The notes below the pieces were generated by a model. That model searched no databases, was not told the DNA's origin, and worked only from the letters and a program-made list of their open reading frames with translations. Below are positions 9,016-17,787 of a stretch of DNA of 64,000 bases, piece by piece (position 1 is the stretch's first letter; every line of letters begins with the position of its first letter). This stretch comes from Parablautia muri (GTDB lineage: Bacteria; Bacillota; Clostridia; Lachnospirales; Lachnospiraceae), in assembly GCF_009917485.1 (NCBI RefSeq), contig NZ_QZDT01000003.1:62001-126000 (forward strand), written 5' to 3'. Made by a program: the position numbers and the translations under genes.

Positions 9016-9945
9016 TTATTTTTCTCTGGTAATAAGCTCCGTTACAAGTTGTTCAAGAAATGGATTTCTATAAAGTTTATTCCCGGAAATTTCGTTTTGA
9101 TTTTCAAAAGAACGGAGAATGTCAAGCGCTTCCTCCGATAAACGGCTTACCTCTTTCTTGGCCTCCTCTAATCCATAAAGGGATACATAGGTCAGCTTGT
9201 GATTCTTTTCATCACTGCCAATAGGCTTACCCAGTACATCTTCGCTGCCAGTTACATCTAATATATCATCCTGCACCTGAAAGGCAATTCCTATATTGTA
9301 AGCTGCTTTTTCCACAGCCTTAACTGCCTCTGTCTCAGCGCCTGCCAAAATAGCTCCTATCATCATGGCTGCCTGAATCAGGGCAGCTGTCTTGTTTTCA
9401 TGGATAAAGAAAAGAAGCTCCTTGCTGACCCTGCCATCTGACTCCGCCTCTATATCCGCTGCCTGTCCCCCAATCATACCGTAAATACCAGCTTTTTTCC
9501 CAAGAACCTTAAGCGCCAAAGCCACGCGCTTTATGGTCTTTGTATCATCGGCAAAATCAAAGGCCGATGCTGCGCTTTCAAAGGCCAAATTTAAAAGCCC
9601 ATCCCCTGCCAGCACTGCCATGCCGTCTCCATAAACATTCCAGGTAGTTTTACGTCCTCTGCGGTATTTGTCATTGTCCATAGCCGGGAGATCATCATGC
9701 ACTAAAGAATAATTGTGTATCATTTCCAGCGCCGCCATAAAAGGCTCCACCACTGCTCCCTCTCCTCCAAATAAAAGAAAGCTTTCCTTCATCAGAATCG
9801 GGCGCAGCCTCTTTCCCCCGGCCATTACGCTATAATTCATTGCTTCCAGCACCTTCTTTTGAAAGCCCTTTTCCTCTGGCAAATATCTTTTCAACACATC
9901 CTCTGCATGCCTTGTTTTCTCATCCAGCTGTTGCTTAAAATTCAT
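9016..9945 (-). CDS. ispA: Polyprenyl diphosphate (farnesyl/geranyl) synthase
   Basis: Trans-prenyltransferase that condenses isopentenyl diphosphate with allylic diphosphates, feeding quinone, undecaprenyl and other prenyl pathways. It has about 309 residues from the ATG at 9945, whose product starts MNFKQQLDEK like relatives; upstream in-frame ATGs at 9957 and 9963 also exist. The first aspartate-rich motif DDLPAMD is at residues 84-90 and the second is in QVQDDILDVTG. It overlaps the xseB 3' end. Product chain length cannot be settled by eye; farnesyl is most likely. Confidence 0.93.
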   Translation of the reverse strand: MNFKQQLDEKTRHAEDVLKRYLPEEKGFQKKVLEAMNYSVMAGGKRLRPILMKESFLLFGGEGAVVEPFMAALEMIHNYSLVHDDLPAMDNDKYRRGRKTTWNVYGDGMAVLAGDGLLNLAFESAASAFDFADDTKTIKRVALALKVLGKKAGIYGMIGGQAADIEAESDGRVSKELLFFIHENKTAALIQAAMMIGAILAGAETEAVKAVEKAAYNIGIAFQVQDDILDVTGSEDVLGKPIGSDEKNHKLTYVSLYGLEEAKKEVSRLSEEALDILRSFENQNEISGNKLYRNPFLEQLVTELITREK

Positions 9946-10153
9946 AAGTTTTTCCATCCTCATTTAGCACCAGTACCTTTTTTTCCACCTGGTCTATAGC
10001 TTGATTACATTTTTTCAAAAGCTCCATGCCGCTTTTGTAAATTTGAAAGGATTCTTCTAATGAGATATCCTCCTGCTCCAAGGTTAAGACAGCTTCCTCC
10101 AGCTTCTCAAACGCTTCTTCAAGCTTTAATTCTTTTTCGTCCTGCTCCGGCAT
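9935..10153 (-). CDS. xseB: Exodeoxyribonuclease VII small subunit
   Basis: A 72-residue helical subunit that binds XseA to form exonuclease VII, which degrades single-stranded DNA to oligonucleotides. The family core LEEAFEKLEEAVLTLEQ at residues 11-27 and the following ISLEESFQIYKSGMELLKKC are visible. It starts at ATG with GAGGAA 6 nt upstream. The reading frame overlaps the start of ispA. Length is typical. Confidence 0.93.
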   Translation of the reverse strand: MPEQDEKELKLEEAFEKLEEAVLTLEQEDISLEESFQIYKSGMELLKKCNQAIDQVEKKVLVLNEDGKTYEF

Positions 10154-10210
10154 ATTTTCCTCATTTCTGCAAAGTAAAACTTGTTTACCTTTACTTTATT
10201 GTACATAACG

Positions 10211-10243
10211 AACTTGTGGATACAACAAAGACACAAACTTTTT
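10211..10243. repeat. Imperfect palindrome, copy 1 of a two-copy intergenic repeat
   Basis: Between xseB and xseA, AACTTGTGGAT, a 9-nt spacer and ACACAAACTTTTT form an imperfect hairpin (G-U pair). The same blocks recur at 19368-19391 between spoIIIAC and spoIIIAD, where they abut. Confidence 0.5.
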
Positions 10244-10255
10244 AGAAGGAACAGT

Positions 10256-11476
10256 CTATGCTTTTTGAGAAATATACTCTTTGGGATATTTCTCAATTAC
10301 TTCCGCTTCCATCCTGCCATTTTTCACATAAATCTGCAGCTTATCACCGATTCCAACCTCGTTTATATCTGTCAGGGTTCTTCCCTCCTTGTCCGAAACA
10401 TAAGAATATCCCTGATTCAGCTTATCAAGAGGGGAAAGCCCCTTTAATTTTTCTATATAAATTGCCAGTCTGTGTCTTTTATACATGAGCTGATTTTTCA
10501 TGGCATTCGTCATTCTATCTTCCAGATTCACAGCGTAAGTTTTTTTCTCTCTGATTTTCCCTGCCGGGCTGTTCATTTTCAGCCTGGCCTCCACAGCCTT
10601 AAGCCTTGTACGCTCAAGTCTTAGACGTCCCTGCATCTGACGGTTTAACGTAATCTTTGCGCTCTCCAGCTGTGATTGTAATAAAAAAACATCATATACG
10701 GCCAGCTCTGCCGCCGCCGAAGGGGTCGGGGCACGTAAATCAGCCACATAGTCTATGATTGTAGTATCTGTCTCATGTCCTACCGCTGAAATAACAGGAA
10801 TGCTGCAGTCAAAAACTGCCTGCGCTACCACTTCCTCATTAAAAGCCCATAAATCCTCAATTGAACCGCCGCCCCGTCCTACAATCATTACATCCACCTG
10901 CCTTGCCTCCAAGGCATGTATTCCTTCTACGATGCTTGCCGCTGCCGACTCACCCTGCACAATAGCCGGATATAAAATAATCTGTACATATGGATTTCTT
11001 CTGGATGCGATATTGATAATGTCCCTGACTGCGGCTCCTGTGGGCGCTGTCACTACACCTACTGTCCTGACATATTCCGGTATGGGTTTTTTATACTCAG
11101 GCGCAAACATCCCGCGTTCAAGCAGTTCCTGTTTTAAACGTTCAAAGCGTTCGAAAAGGGCTCCCGCGCCATCTCTTGTTATGCTTTTGGCATACATCTG
11201 ATACTTGCCATCCCGTTCATATACATCAATAGCGCCCTTTACCACTACCTGCATTCCTTCAGCCATCCGGAAAGTAAGGCCTAAGCGGTTTCCGGCAAAC
11301 ATCACACAGGAAATCGTTCCTTTTTCGTCCTTTAAAGTAAAATAAATATGTCCGGAGGAATGATATTTACAGTTACTGACCTCGCCCTTTACGGACAGTT
11401 CCTGTAATAAAAAATCCTGCGCGAACATATTTTTAATGTATGAATTTATCTGTCCTACTGTATAAACATTCTGCAT
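10256..11476 (-). CDS. xseA: Exodeoxyribonuclease VII large subunit
   Basis: Catalytic subunit of exonuclease VII. About 406 residues from the ATG at 11476, which has GAGG 6 nt upstream and gives MQNVYTVGQINSYIKNM as in relatives; a second ATG lies 12 nt earlier. The N-terminal OB fold spans residues 1-100 (VKGEVSNCKYHSSGHIYFTLKD). The catalytic domain contains GVVTAPTGAAVRDI, GRGGGSIEDLWAFN and SAVGHETDTTI. A long helical C-terminal region follows. The gene lies upstream of xseB in the same direction. Confidence 0.96.
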   Translation of the reverse strand: MQNVYTVGQINSYIKNMFAQDFLLQELSVKGEVSNCKYHSSGHIYFTLKDEKGTISCVMFAGNRLGLTFRMAEGMQVVVKGAIDVYERDGKYQMYAKSITRDGAGALFERFERLKQELLERGMFAPEYKKPIPEYVRTVGVVTAPTGAAVRDIINIASRRNPYVQIILYPAIVQGESAAASIVEGIHALEARQVDVMIVGRGGGSIEDLWAFNEEVVAQAVFDCSIPVISAVGHETDTTIIDYVADLRAPTPSAAAELAVYDVFLLQSQLESAKITLNRQMQGRLRLERTRLKAVEARLKMNSPAGKIREKKTYAVNLEDRMTNAMKNQLMYKRHRLAIYIEKLKGLSPLDKLNQGYSYVSDKEGRTLTDINEVGIGDKLQIYVKNGRMEAEVIEKYPKEYISQKA

Positions 11477-11521
11477 TTTTAGCCTCATGCCACGGCTTTA
11501 CCAGCCGCTCATGGCAATACT

Positions 11522-11920
11522 TTATGCAAATTTTGCCAGTACGCCATTTACAAAGGAAGGAGAGGAATCCTGTCCAAATTTCTTAGCCAGCTCCACCGCT
11601 TCGTTAATTGCCACGCCGGTAGGGATACTTTCATCATAGATAACCTCATAAACAGCCAGTCTTAAAATCGTCAGATCTACCTTTCCCATACGGCCTGTAT
11701 CCCAGCCCTGTACCTTTTCGTTTAAGGCCTGATCAATTTCCTCCAGCTTCTCTATAATCCTATTAAATTTCTCACTGATCTGGGCATTGTCTTCCTCTGA
11801 GCCGGCATTTTCTTCTGATTCAAAAAAGAAAGTTTCCTGCTCTGCCATTTCATCCTTCGGATTAAACTCTACACGGAACAGCAGCTTGAAAAGCCGCTCC
11901 CTCATTTCTCTTCTGCTCAT
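11522..11920 (-). CDS. nusB: Transcription antitermination protein NusB
   Basis: RNA-binding antitermination factor that works with NusE (S10) at boxA during rRNA transcription. It has 132 residues from the ATG at 11920 ([19 protein letters not shown]); another ATG lies 6 nt upstream. An acidic insert (about residues 27-42, [15 protein letters not shown]) is followed by the conserved C-terminal helices ending [13 protein letters not shown]. It is downstream of the Asp23-family gene and upstream of xseA, a common clostridial order. Confidence 0.95.
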   Translation of the reverse strand: MSRREMRERLFKLLFRVEFNPKDEMAEQETFFFESEENAGSEEDNAQISEKFNRIIEKLEEIDQALNEKVQGWDTGRMGKVDLTILRLAVYEVIYDESIPTGVAINEAVELAKKFGQDSSPSFVNGVLAKFA

Positions 11921-11936
11921 TAGCATCTACCTGTAC

Positions 11937-12323
11937 TTATCCATTTTTCTGCATATTGACACCGGCAATACGGATATTCACATCCGAAACCTCCAGACCA
12001 GTCATATTTTCTATGGTTGATTTTACTTTTCCCTGTACCCGCTGGGAAGTAGATGGAATGTTATAGCCGTACTCCATAATCAGTGACAGCTCTGCTTTCA
12101 CTTTCTTGCCGGTAACTTCTACCTTAACACCTTTTGAAAGGCTCTTTACACCCACTCTGCTCATAAGCTCGTTGCTGATATTGCCTGCCATAGCTGCAAC
12201 GCCCTCTACCTCTGTTGCCGCAAGGCCTGCAATCATTGCCACCACATCATCTGCAATTTTCACTGTACCTAAATCTTCATCTCCCTGTAATACATAGGTG
12301 TTCTGTTCAAAAGTTTTTTCCAT
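11937..12323 (-). CDS. Asp23/Gls24 family envelope stress protein
   Basis: A 128-residue protein of the Asp23/Gls24/YloU-like family, small proteins linked to cell-envelope homeostasis; the molecular function is poorly defined. Family blocks include VKIADDVVAMIAGLAATEVEGVAAM (here residues ~18-42), KGVKVEVTGKKVKAELSLIMEYGYNIP and VQGKVKSTIENMTGLEVSDVNIRIAGV. The start is the ATG at 12323; the longer frame to 12401 has no better site. It directly precedes nusB, as in many Clostridia. Confidence 0.9.
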   Translation of the reverse strand: MEKTFEQNTYVLQGDEDLGTVKIADDVVAMIAGLAATEVEGVAAMAGNISNELMSRVGVKSLSKGVKVEVTGKKVKAELSLIMEYGYNIPSTSQRVQGKVKSTIENMTGLEVSDVNIRIAGVNMQKNG

Positions 12324-12414
12324 AATTGCGTTCCTTTCTTCCCTTTGACGAAAGTCTGTTACTGTTAATATATCAAAAATTCTGCTTTTTGCATAGCCCA
12401 AATTAACTTCTCTG

Positions 12415-13650
12415 CTACAGCCAAAAGCTAAGGCTTAGCTGTTCTTCATTTTCCGCATAAGAAACTGTTCCCTCCTGGGTATCCAAATATTTAAAGATTC
12501 CCTGTTCCTCAATCAAATAGCCAATCATTTCCATATACACCTGCATATCCGAACATTTTAATGTCACATAAGTGCTGCCCTGCCCATAGGCCGCCTGAAA
12601 CATTTCTCTTATTCTTTCCTGATCGGGACTTGTGAAATAGCGTCCTTCCCTGACATAATAATTATCCTGCATAGAGTCACAGACAGGCACCTCCACAATA
12701 GGCTCAATGATATGGGTCTTCTCAAGCTGCTGTGTGGTAACACACAGATAATCATAATTAATGGGCGGAATGCTGCCAAGAGCCTTATCGCTGCTTCCTT
12801 CTACAATCTGGTAAGATGCGTCTCCCCATGTAGTATCTACATAATAATAATTTCCATCCATCTTAACCAAATTCCAGGCATGTCCTTCTCCGCCGGAAAC
12901 TCTTCCCATAATCAAAGTAGCCTCGATCCCGGCCTTTCTCAAAAGGTACTGGGTTGCTTTTGCATAGCCCTGGCACACACTTCTTCTGTGAATGAAAACA
13001 GAGCAGATATTCTGATTATCAGGAGCTGAAGCATCATATTCCGTCTGCGCGATAATATATTCATAAATATATTTCACAATTCCGTATTCATCCAGCCCAT
13101 CGCCCATCCCGGACAAGCACTCCTTAACATATTGGTCTATCTGCGCTTCTCTGGCGATGATCTCCTCCTTTGGAAGATTGTAAGTGCCGGAAAAGGTAAT
13201 CTTTTTCACCACTTCCCCCAATGTATATCGTGTAAAGGTATAACCCTCCACATAAAAAATCTCAGGATGATCATTTAACACACATTGAAAGACCTTTTCG
13301 ATCCTGTCTGTCTCCACACAGGATAATCCTACTCCGTCCCCAAACTCCTGCAATATTTTAAGTATCTCCGCATAAACAATCTGTTCTTCCTCATTCAGCC
13401 TGTCATAATGAAAAAGCCCTGTCTGCTGTTTTCTGATGAAATCTGTTTCCTGAGGGGAGATCCCTATAAGCCCCTCTACTTCCCCTGCCTGTGCTTCCTG
13501 CTTTTCTTCCTGGGCAGCATCCTCCCTTTCCGGTAAGCCTTCCTGCCCATAGGTGTCTTCTCCTTTCACCTCCGGCCTGGTAAAATTACCGCAGCCATAA
13601 AGCAGCAGGATACACAAAGCAACCGCCCATATGATTTTCTTTCTTTTCAT
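12415..13650 (-). CDS. Transglutaminase-domain lipoprotein
   Basis: A 411-residue secreted lipoprotein: basic N-terminus, hydrophobic stretch and lipobox LYGC with Cys20, then an acidic linker (about 28-60). The C-terminal half carries a transglutaminase-like fold with the triad Cys226 ([11 protein letters not shown]), His257 (GEGHAWN) and Asp272 (YVDTTWGD). Such extracytoplasmic domains are usually proteases or crosslinking enzymes; the substrate is unknown. Its ATG directly follows the prfC stop (TAAATG), so the two are translationally linked. Confidence 0.8.
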   Translation of the reverse strand: MKRKKIIWAVALCILLLYGCGNFTRPEVKGEDTYGQEGLPEREDAAQEEKQEAQAGEVEGLIGISPQETDFIRKQQTGLFHYDRLNEEEQIVYAEILKILQEFGDGVGLSCVETDRIEKVFQCVLNDHPEIFYVEGYTFTRYTLGEVVKKITFSGTYNLPKEEIIAREAQIDQYVKECLSGMGDGLDEYGIVKYIYEYIIAQTEYDASAPDNQNICSVFIHRRSVCQGYAKATQYLLRKAGIEATLIMGRVSGGEGHAWNLVKMDGNYYYVDTTWGDASYQIVEGSSDKALGSIPPINYDYLCVTTQQLEKTHIIEPIVEVPVCDSMQDNYYVREGRYFTSPDQERIREMFQAAYGQGSTYVTLKCSDMQVYMEMIGYLIEEQGIFKYLDTQEGTVSYAENEEQLSLSFWL

Positions 13651-15243
13651 TTAATCACGTCCAAATTCCGAAAGCTTTAATCCTTCATTCCGTTCTAATG
13701 TCATACCCACGCTCCATGCATTTACAAACAATAAGAGTGGATTTCCTTTTAAGTCTTTTATCTTTTTCATGTCGGAAGTCCCGACTAACTTGTTTAAATC
13801 AATCTCTTTGTTTTCAATCCACCTGATATGCTCATAGGGCAGATTCTCTAATCTAATTTCCACATTATATTCATTTTCCAGACGGTATTTCAGCACATCA
13901 AATTGCAGCACACCCACTACCCCTACTATAATCTCCTCCATACCGGTATTAAATTCCTGAAAAATCTGAATAGCACCCTCCTGGGCAATCTGGGTGATTC
14001 CCTTTACAAACTGCTTCCGCTTCATTGTGTCAATCTGTCTCACCCTTGCAAAATGCTCCGGTGCAAAAGTAGGTATTCCCTCATAGCAAAACTGCTCCTT
14101 AGGCATACACAACGTATCTCCGATAGAAAAAATGCCTGGATCAAAAACGCCAATAATATCCCCTGCGTAGGCCTCATCCAAAATTTTTCTTTCGCTGGCC
14201 ATAATCTGCTGTGGCTGGGAAAGGCGCATAACCTTTCCGCCCTGCACATGCTTTACCTCCATGCTTGCTTCATACTTTCCCGAACAAATCCGCATAAACG
14301 CAATCCTGTCTCTGTGCGCCCTGTTCATATTGGCCTGTATCTTAAATACAAAAGCGGAAAAATCATGTTCATCCGGAACAATTAAGCCTGTATCCGCCTT
14401 TCTTGGCAAAGGGGTTGTGGTCATTTTAAGGAAATGCTGCAAAAAGAACTCCACACCGAAGTTGGTAAGCGCCGACCCAAAAAATACAGGCGTCAGGTCG
14501 CCGGAGCGCACTAAATCCAAATCAAATTCCGCACTGGCGCCATCTAAAAGCTCAATTTCGTCCTTAAGCGTATCGGCTGCTTCCTGCCCGATTACCCCTA
14601 TAAGCTTGTCCTGTTCGCTTGCAGGGATTTCCGTAATCTCGCCCTCTTTCGTCCCCTTCTCCGTGTCTGAATACGTAAGAACGCACTGCCTATCCCTGTC
14701 ATAGACTCCTTTAAACCTTTTCCCGCAGCCAATAGGCCAGTTGATGGGACATGTGGCAATCCCAAGTTCTTTTTCTATTTCATCTAACAATTCAAATGTA
14801 TCGTTGGCCTCCCTGTCCATCTTATTAATAAATGTAAAAATAGGAATCTTTCTCATTACACAGACTTTAAACAGCTTTCGGGTCTGCGCTTCCACTCCTT
14901 TCGAGGCATCTATCACCATCACTGCAGAATCTGCCGCCATCAAAGTACGGTACGTATCCTCCGAGAAGTCCTGATGCCCTGGCGTGTCCAAAATATTAAT
15001 ACAAAAACCATCATATTCAAATTGTAAAACCGAAGATGTAACTGAAATACCCCTCTCCTTTTCAATTTCCATCCAATCGGAAACCGCATGCCTTGCTGTT
15101 GCCTTACCTTTCACACTTCCTGCCAGATTAATTGCCCCTCCATATAAAAGGAACTTTTCTGTCAGGGTCGTCTTTCCTGCATCCGGGTGGGAAATAATTG
15201 CAAAGGTTCTTCTTCTGTTTATTTCCTGCTCATAGTTACTCAC
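13651..15243 (-). CDS. prfC: Peptide chain release factor 3
   Basis: Translational GTPase that recycles RF1/RF2 from the ribosome. The 530-residue length is typical. The P-loop SHPDAGKTT is at residues 18-26, the switch region GISVTSSV and DTPGHQDFSEDTYRTL follow, then NKMDRE. The C-terminal domain ends GMTLERNEGLKLSEFGRD. The start is GTG with GGAGG 7 nt upstream. A promoter probably lies in 15244-15717 but could not be assigned confidently. Confidence 0.96.
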   Translation of the reverse strand: MSNYEQEINRRRTFAIISHPDAGKTTLTEKFLLYGGAINLAGSVKGKATARHAVSDWMEIEKERGISVTSSVLQFEYDGFCINILDTPGHQDFSEDTYRTLMAADSAVMVIDASKGVEAQTRKLFKVCVMRKIPIFTFINKMDREANDTFELLDEIEKELGIATCPINWPIGCGKRFKGVYDRDRQCVLTYSDTEKGTKEGEITEIPASEQDKLIGVIGQEAADTLKDEIELLDGASAEFDLDLVRSGDLTPVFFGSALTNFGVEFFLQHFLKMTTTPLPRKADTGLIVPDEHDFSAFVFKIQANMNRAHRDRIAFMRICSGKYEASMEVKHVQGGKVMRLSQPQQIMASERKILDEAYAGDIIGVFDPGIFSIGDTLCMPKEQFCYEGIPTFAPEHFARVRQIDTMKRKQFVKGITQIAQEGAIQIFQEFNTGMEEIIVGVVGVLQFDVLKYRLENEYNVEIRLENLPYEHIRWIENKEIDLNKLVGTSDMKKIKDLKGNPLLLFVNAWSVGMTLERNEGLKLSEFGRD

Positions 15244-15410
15244 TTTTTTTCCTCCAGATTATCAAACGCCATCACGCTTTATACGTTAGCTTATTGATGA
15301 AAAATGTATCATTGCTATGCTTATAAGCTATGCCCATAGAAGCATATCATAATCTGCTAAATTAATAAAGCACTATCCTCCAAAATTTTCATCCATACAT
15401 CAGTATCTCC

Positions 15411-15536
15411 TTATTGGTCATGTGGAAACAGAAGCCTTTCGGCGTTCAGCAAAGCATGCGTCCCTGTCTCCCTAAAGCCCGCCCTATTATCCATAGCGCC
15501 TGTTCCCACACCGGCCCAAACAACGATAATTTTCAT
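15411..15536 (-). CDS. Possible small peptide, unrecognised
   Basis: A 41-codon frame beginning MKIIVVWAGVGTGAMDN and ending LFPHDQ, with a weak AAAGAGA ribosome binding site. The same frame continues upstream through the tandem repeat to a possible start at 15599. No family is recognised and no membrane segment or signal is clear. It lies between spoIIIAH and prfC, where an untranslated leader is equally possible. It should be treated as a candidate only. Confidence 0.2.
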   Translation of the reverse strand: MKIIVVWAGVGTGAMDNRAGFRETGTHALLNAERLLFPHDQ

Positions 15537-15546
15537 GAGGTATCTC

Positions 15547-15580
15547 TTTCTTTTCACGCTTACTTTCTTTTCACGCTTAC
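15547..15580. repeat. Tandem repeat, 2 x 17 bp
   Basis: TTTCTTTTCACGCTTAC occurs twice back to back (15547-15563 and 15564-15580) with no mismatch. It lies upstream of the candidate peptide and of prfC. Confidence 0.85.
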
Positions 15581-15717
15581 TTTTACAATAGGATACCACA
15601 TTTTTTAAAATATAGCATCTATATTATTCCTATGACTATCTTAAGAAATCATTTGCGGTGACTTAAAATCCCACAGCCCAAGACATCGTTTCCGGCGTAC
15701 GAAGGGCAATCGTACTA

Positions 15718-16470
15718 TCAACCCGCATTTAAAGTACTAATCACAATAGATTCCGGCGCCACGCCTGTTTTTCGGATGATAATGTCTTCAATCTGCGCAC
15801 GCTGCGCCTCCGTAAGCTCCTGTGCATTCACCACCACGTCAACGGTATCCTCTGTTATGCTCACTACCACATCATCAAATCCTTTACTCTCCAAAAGGAT
15901 TTCTGCAGCGGTTTCCTTTTCAGCCACATCCGTAAGCGCAATCATGTCATCTACTGCCGCCTGTTTTTGTTCCTCGCTGATATTTACGTTATTGATGATT
16001 TCAAGCAGAGTCTCTTTGTTTTTCGCTCTGGTCTGTTCCTTCATAAGTCTTGCCCCTGAAAGGGTATCTAAGCTGCTGGCGGAGGTAAAAACCGCTTCTC
16101 CCGGCGTTTCATCCCCGGATAATTCACTTCCTATATTCTGTGCCATATCCCCTGTCATATTCTCTGCCATAATTTCGTCCATCGTTTCATCCAGATAATT
16201 GTCCGCCGAAATCACTACCTCCGAGTCCATGCTTTGGATATCTGAATTATTGGCCTGTTCTATATCCTCATCAGATATTTCAAATAATGCCGCCACATCC
16301 TCATCTGTCCCTGTAACCACCTGGTCACTGGCCACAACCGTATCTGAACCTGCTGTCATAATTTCTTCTTCCGTAATCCTGCTGCCGGCAAAATTCAGAT
16401 ACCCTGCAACCGCAATCATGATTGCCAGCGCCGTAATCATAATTTGATTCTTCTTCACCATATTTTTCAA
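15718..16470 (-). CDS. spoIIIAH: Stage III sporulation protein AH
   Basis: Mother-cell membrane protein whose extracellular domain binds SpoIIQ across the engulfment space. About 250 residues from a TTG at 16470, chosen because GGAG lies 8 nt upstream and the product reads MKNMVKKNQIMITALAIMIA; a GTG at 16476 is closer to the ribosome binding site than usual. One membrane segment spans about residues 10-28. An acidic low-complexity linker (about 35-125) precedes a YscJ/FliF-type ring-building domain, which begins near EQTRAKNKETLLEII. It is the last gene of the spoIIIA operon. Confidence 0.93.
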   Translation of the reverse strand: MKNMVKKNQIMITALAIMIAVAGYLNFAGSRITEEEIMTAGSDTVVASDQVVTGTDEDVAALFEISDEDIEQANNSDIQSMDSEVVISADNYLDETMDEIMAENMTGDMAQNIGSELSGDETPGEAVFTSASSLDTLSGARLMKEQTRAKNKETLLEIINNVNISEEQKQAAVDDMIALTDVAEKETAAEILLESKGFDDVVVSITEDTVDVVVNAQELTEAQRAQIEDIIIRKTGVAPESIVISTLNAG

Positions 16471-16489
16471 ATCCACTTCTCCTTCTTAC

Positions 16490-17131
16490 TTATGATATCA
16501 TTTTAACTATTTTAATTTTATGTGCTCCTATGCCAAATAATGCCTGAATTGCTTCTGTTATATTTTTTACAATTTGGGCATCTCCTCCGCCTTCCGCGGA
16601 TACCACTACCCCCGCCACTTTAGGGGCCAGAACTTTCTTTACATAAGGTGTGTCCTCACTCCCCTGCCCTTTTAAATAGATTGTCTGTTCATCATTGCTT
16701 ATATCCGTAGTATTCCTGCTTCCGCCTGCCGAATCCACCTCCGTGGTGCCATTTCTCGTAGTATTGATATCCTTTTCCACAACAGCTTCCCCTGAACTTT
16801 CAAGGGTAACCATCACCTGTACCTTCCCTACACCCTCCATACTGCCCAAAAGCTTCTCCAAAGACAGCTCCAGAAAAGAAGCATAAGCTAATAATGCATC
16901 TTCACTGCCTGCCCCGCTTTGTGTAAAAGCCAAATCAGGTATGCTCTCCGGCTGTAAATTTAATATAGCACTTTCACTGTCCGATTGACCGGACTCTGCC
17001 ATCCTTTTTGCGGTTGTTTTTTCCGTAGGCCAGACAACGACCAAAAGAAGGATACCGCTAAGCAGCATAATCAAAAAATTATCCTTTGTAAATTTTAATT
17101 TTAGTTTTTTGGTCCATTCCTTTTCCTCCAT
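16490..17131 (-). CDS. spoIIIAG: Stage III sporulation protein AG
   Basis: Membrane protein that in Bacillus forms a large ring in the SpoIIIA-SpoIIQ feeding channel. It has 213 residues. A membrane segment lies at about residues 16-32 (DNFLIMLLSGILLLVVVW). Conserved family motifs are LEKLLGSMEGVGKVQVMVTLESSGE and the C-terminal APKVAGVVVSAEGG block. It starts at ATG after GGAGGAAAAGG. It is separated by only 13 nt from spoIIIAH. Confidence 0.95.
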   Translation of the reverse strand: MEEKEWTKKLKLKFTKDNFLIMLLSGILLLVVVWPTEKTTAKRMAESGQSDSESAILNLQPESIPDLAFTQSGAGSEDALLAYASFLELSLEKLLGSMEGVGKVQVMVTLESSGEAVVEKDINTTRNGTTEVDSAGGSRNTTDISNDEQTIYLKGQGSEDTPYVKKVLAPKVAGVVVSAEGGGDAQIVKNITEAIQALFGIGAHKIKIVKMIS

Positions 17132-17193
17132 GCAAGCCTCCCTTCCTGCGCGTGTTTTTCAATCATTTCTGCCAACCGCACGCCCAAGACCTG

Positions 17194-17763
17194 CTATTCC
17201 AAAAGAATCTCAAGCCTTTGTGCATCTACTCCAAGCTGATCTGCATACATCTTTTTCAGGCTTTCATCTACCGTTTTTTCTTTTTCATTTTCTCCAACCT
17301 TTACCGGTTCCACATAAATTGCGCCTGCCCCGGATTTTTCTTCCGATACCGTAATAATAATCTCCGCCCCATTTCCTGTTTCCTTCCCTTGTCTAAGACT
17401 TTCTGCAAATTTGACGCTGACAATCTCATAATCACTTTCACAAGCTGCCAGCCGCTTCTTCATCTCTTCTTCCATACTTTTATAAATTTCTGTTTCACTG
17501 TCTTTTATTTTCCCTTCATTTTCTCCATAAATATCGTTTAATCCGGCCATTTGCTGCTCCAAAAGTGATATTCTGTTTTTTATTTCCAATTTTACATCTT
17601 CTTCTGCAAATAGCTGGATCAAAGGTTCCATAAAACGCATAATCATAATAATTCCAATCAATATCCGCACATATTTATCATAAGAATTACCCGGCACAAA
17701 AAACAAAACCGCCTGGGCTATAATCATAAAAATACATATTTCTTTCACAGCACCAACCATCAT
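17194..17763 (-). CDS. spoIIIAF: Stage III sporulation protein AF
   Basis: Predicted to have two membrane segments near the N-terminus (about residues 5-25 and 32-50), followed by a cytoplasmic or intermembrane domain with a predicted coiled coil. About 189 residues. The start is the first of two tandem ATGs at 17763, preceded by GAGGG; the frame continues upstream to a TTG at 17772. NSYDKYVRILIGIIMIMRFMEPL is the recognisable family block. It lies between spoIIIAE and spoIIIAG. Confidence 0.92.
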   Translation of the reverse strand: MMVGAVKEICIFMIIAQAVLFFVPGNSYDKYVRILIGIIMIMRFMEPLIQLFAEEDVKLEIKNRISLLEQQMAGLNDIYGENEGKIKDSETEIYKSMEEEMKKRLAACESDYEIVSVKFAESLRQGKETGNGAEIIITVSEEKSGAGAIYVEPVKVGENEKEKTVDESLKKMYADQLGVDAQRLEILLE

Positions 17764-17787
17764 AACCCTCAATTTTCAGAATATATC

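Larger units (their letters stand above)
15244..15717. other. prfC-spoIIIAH intergenic region
   Basis: A 474-base stretch that must contain the prfC promoter. It holds a direct repeat GCTATGC (two copies, 6 nt apart, near 15313-15332), a candidate 41-codon ORF (15411-15536), a perfect tandem repeat of 17 bp (15547-15580) and a small GTACGA/TCGTAC hairpin just after spoIIIAH. No clear intrinsic terminator for the spoIIIA operon was found. Confidence 0.5.
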
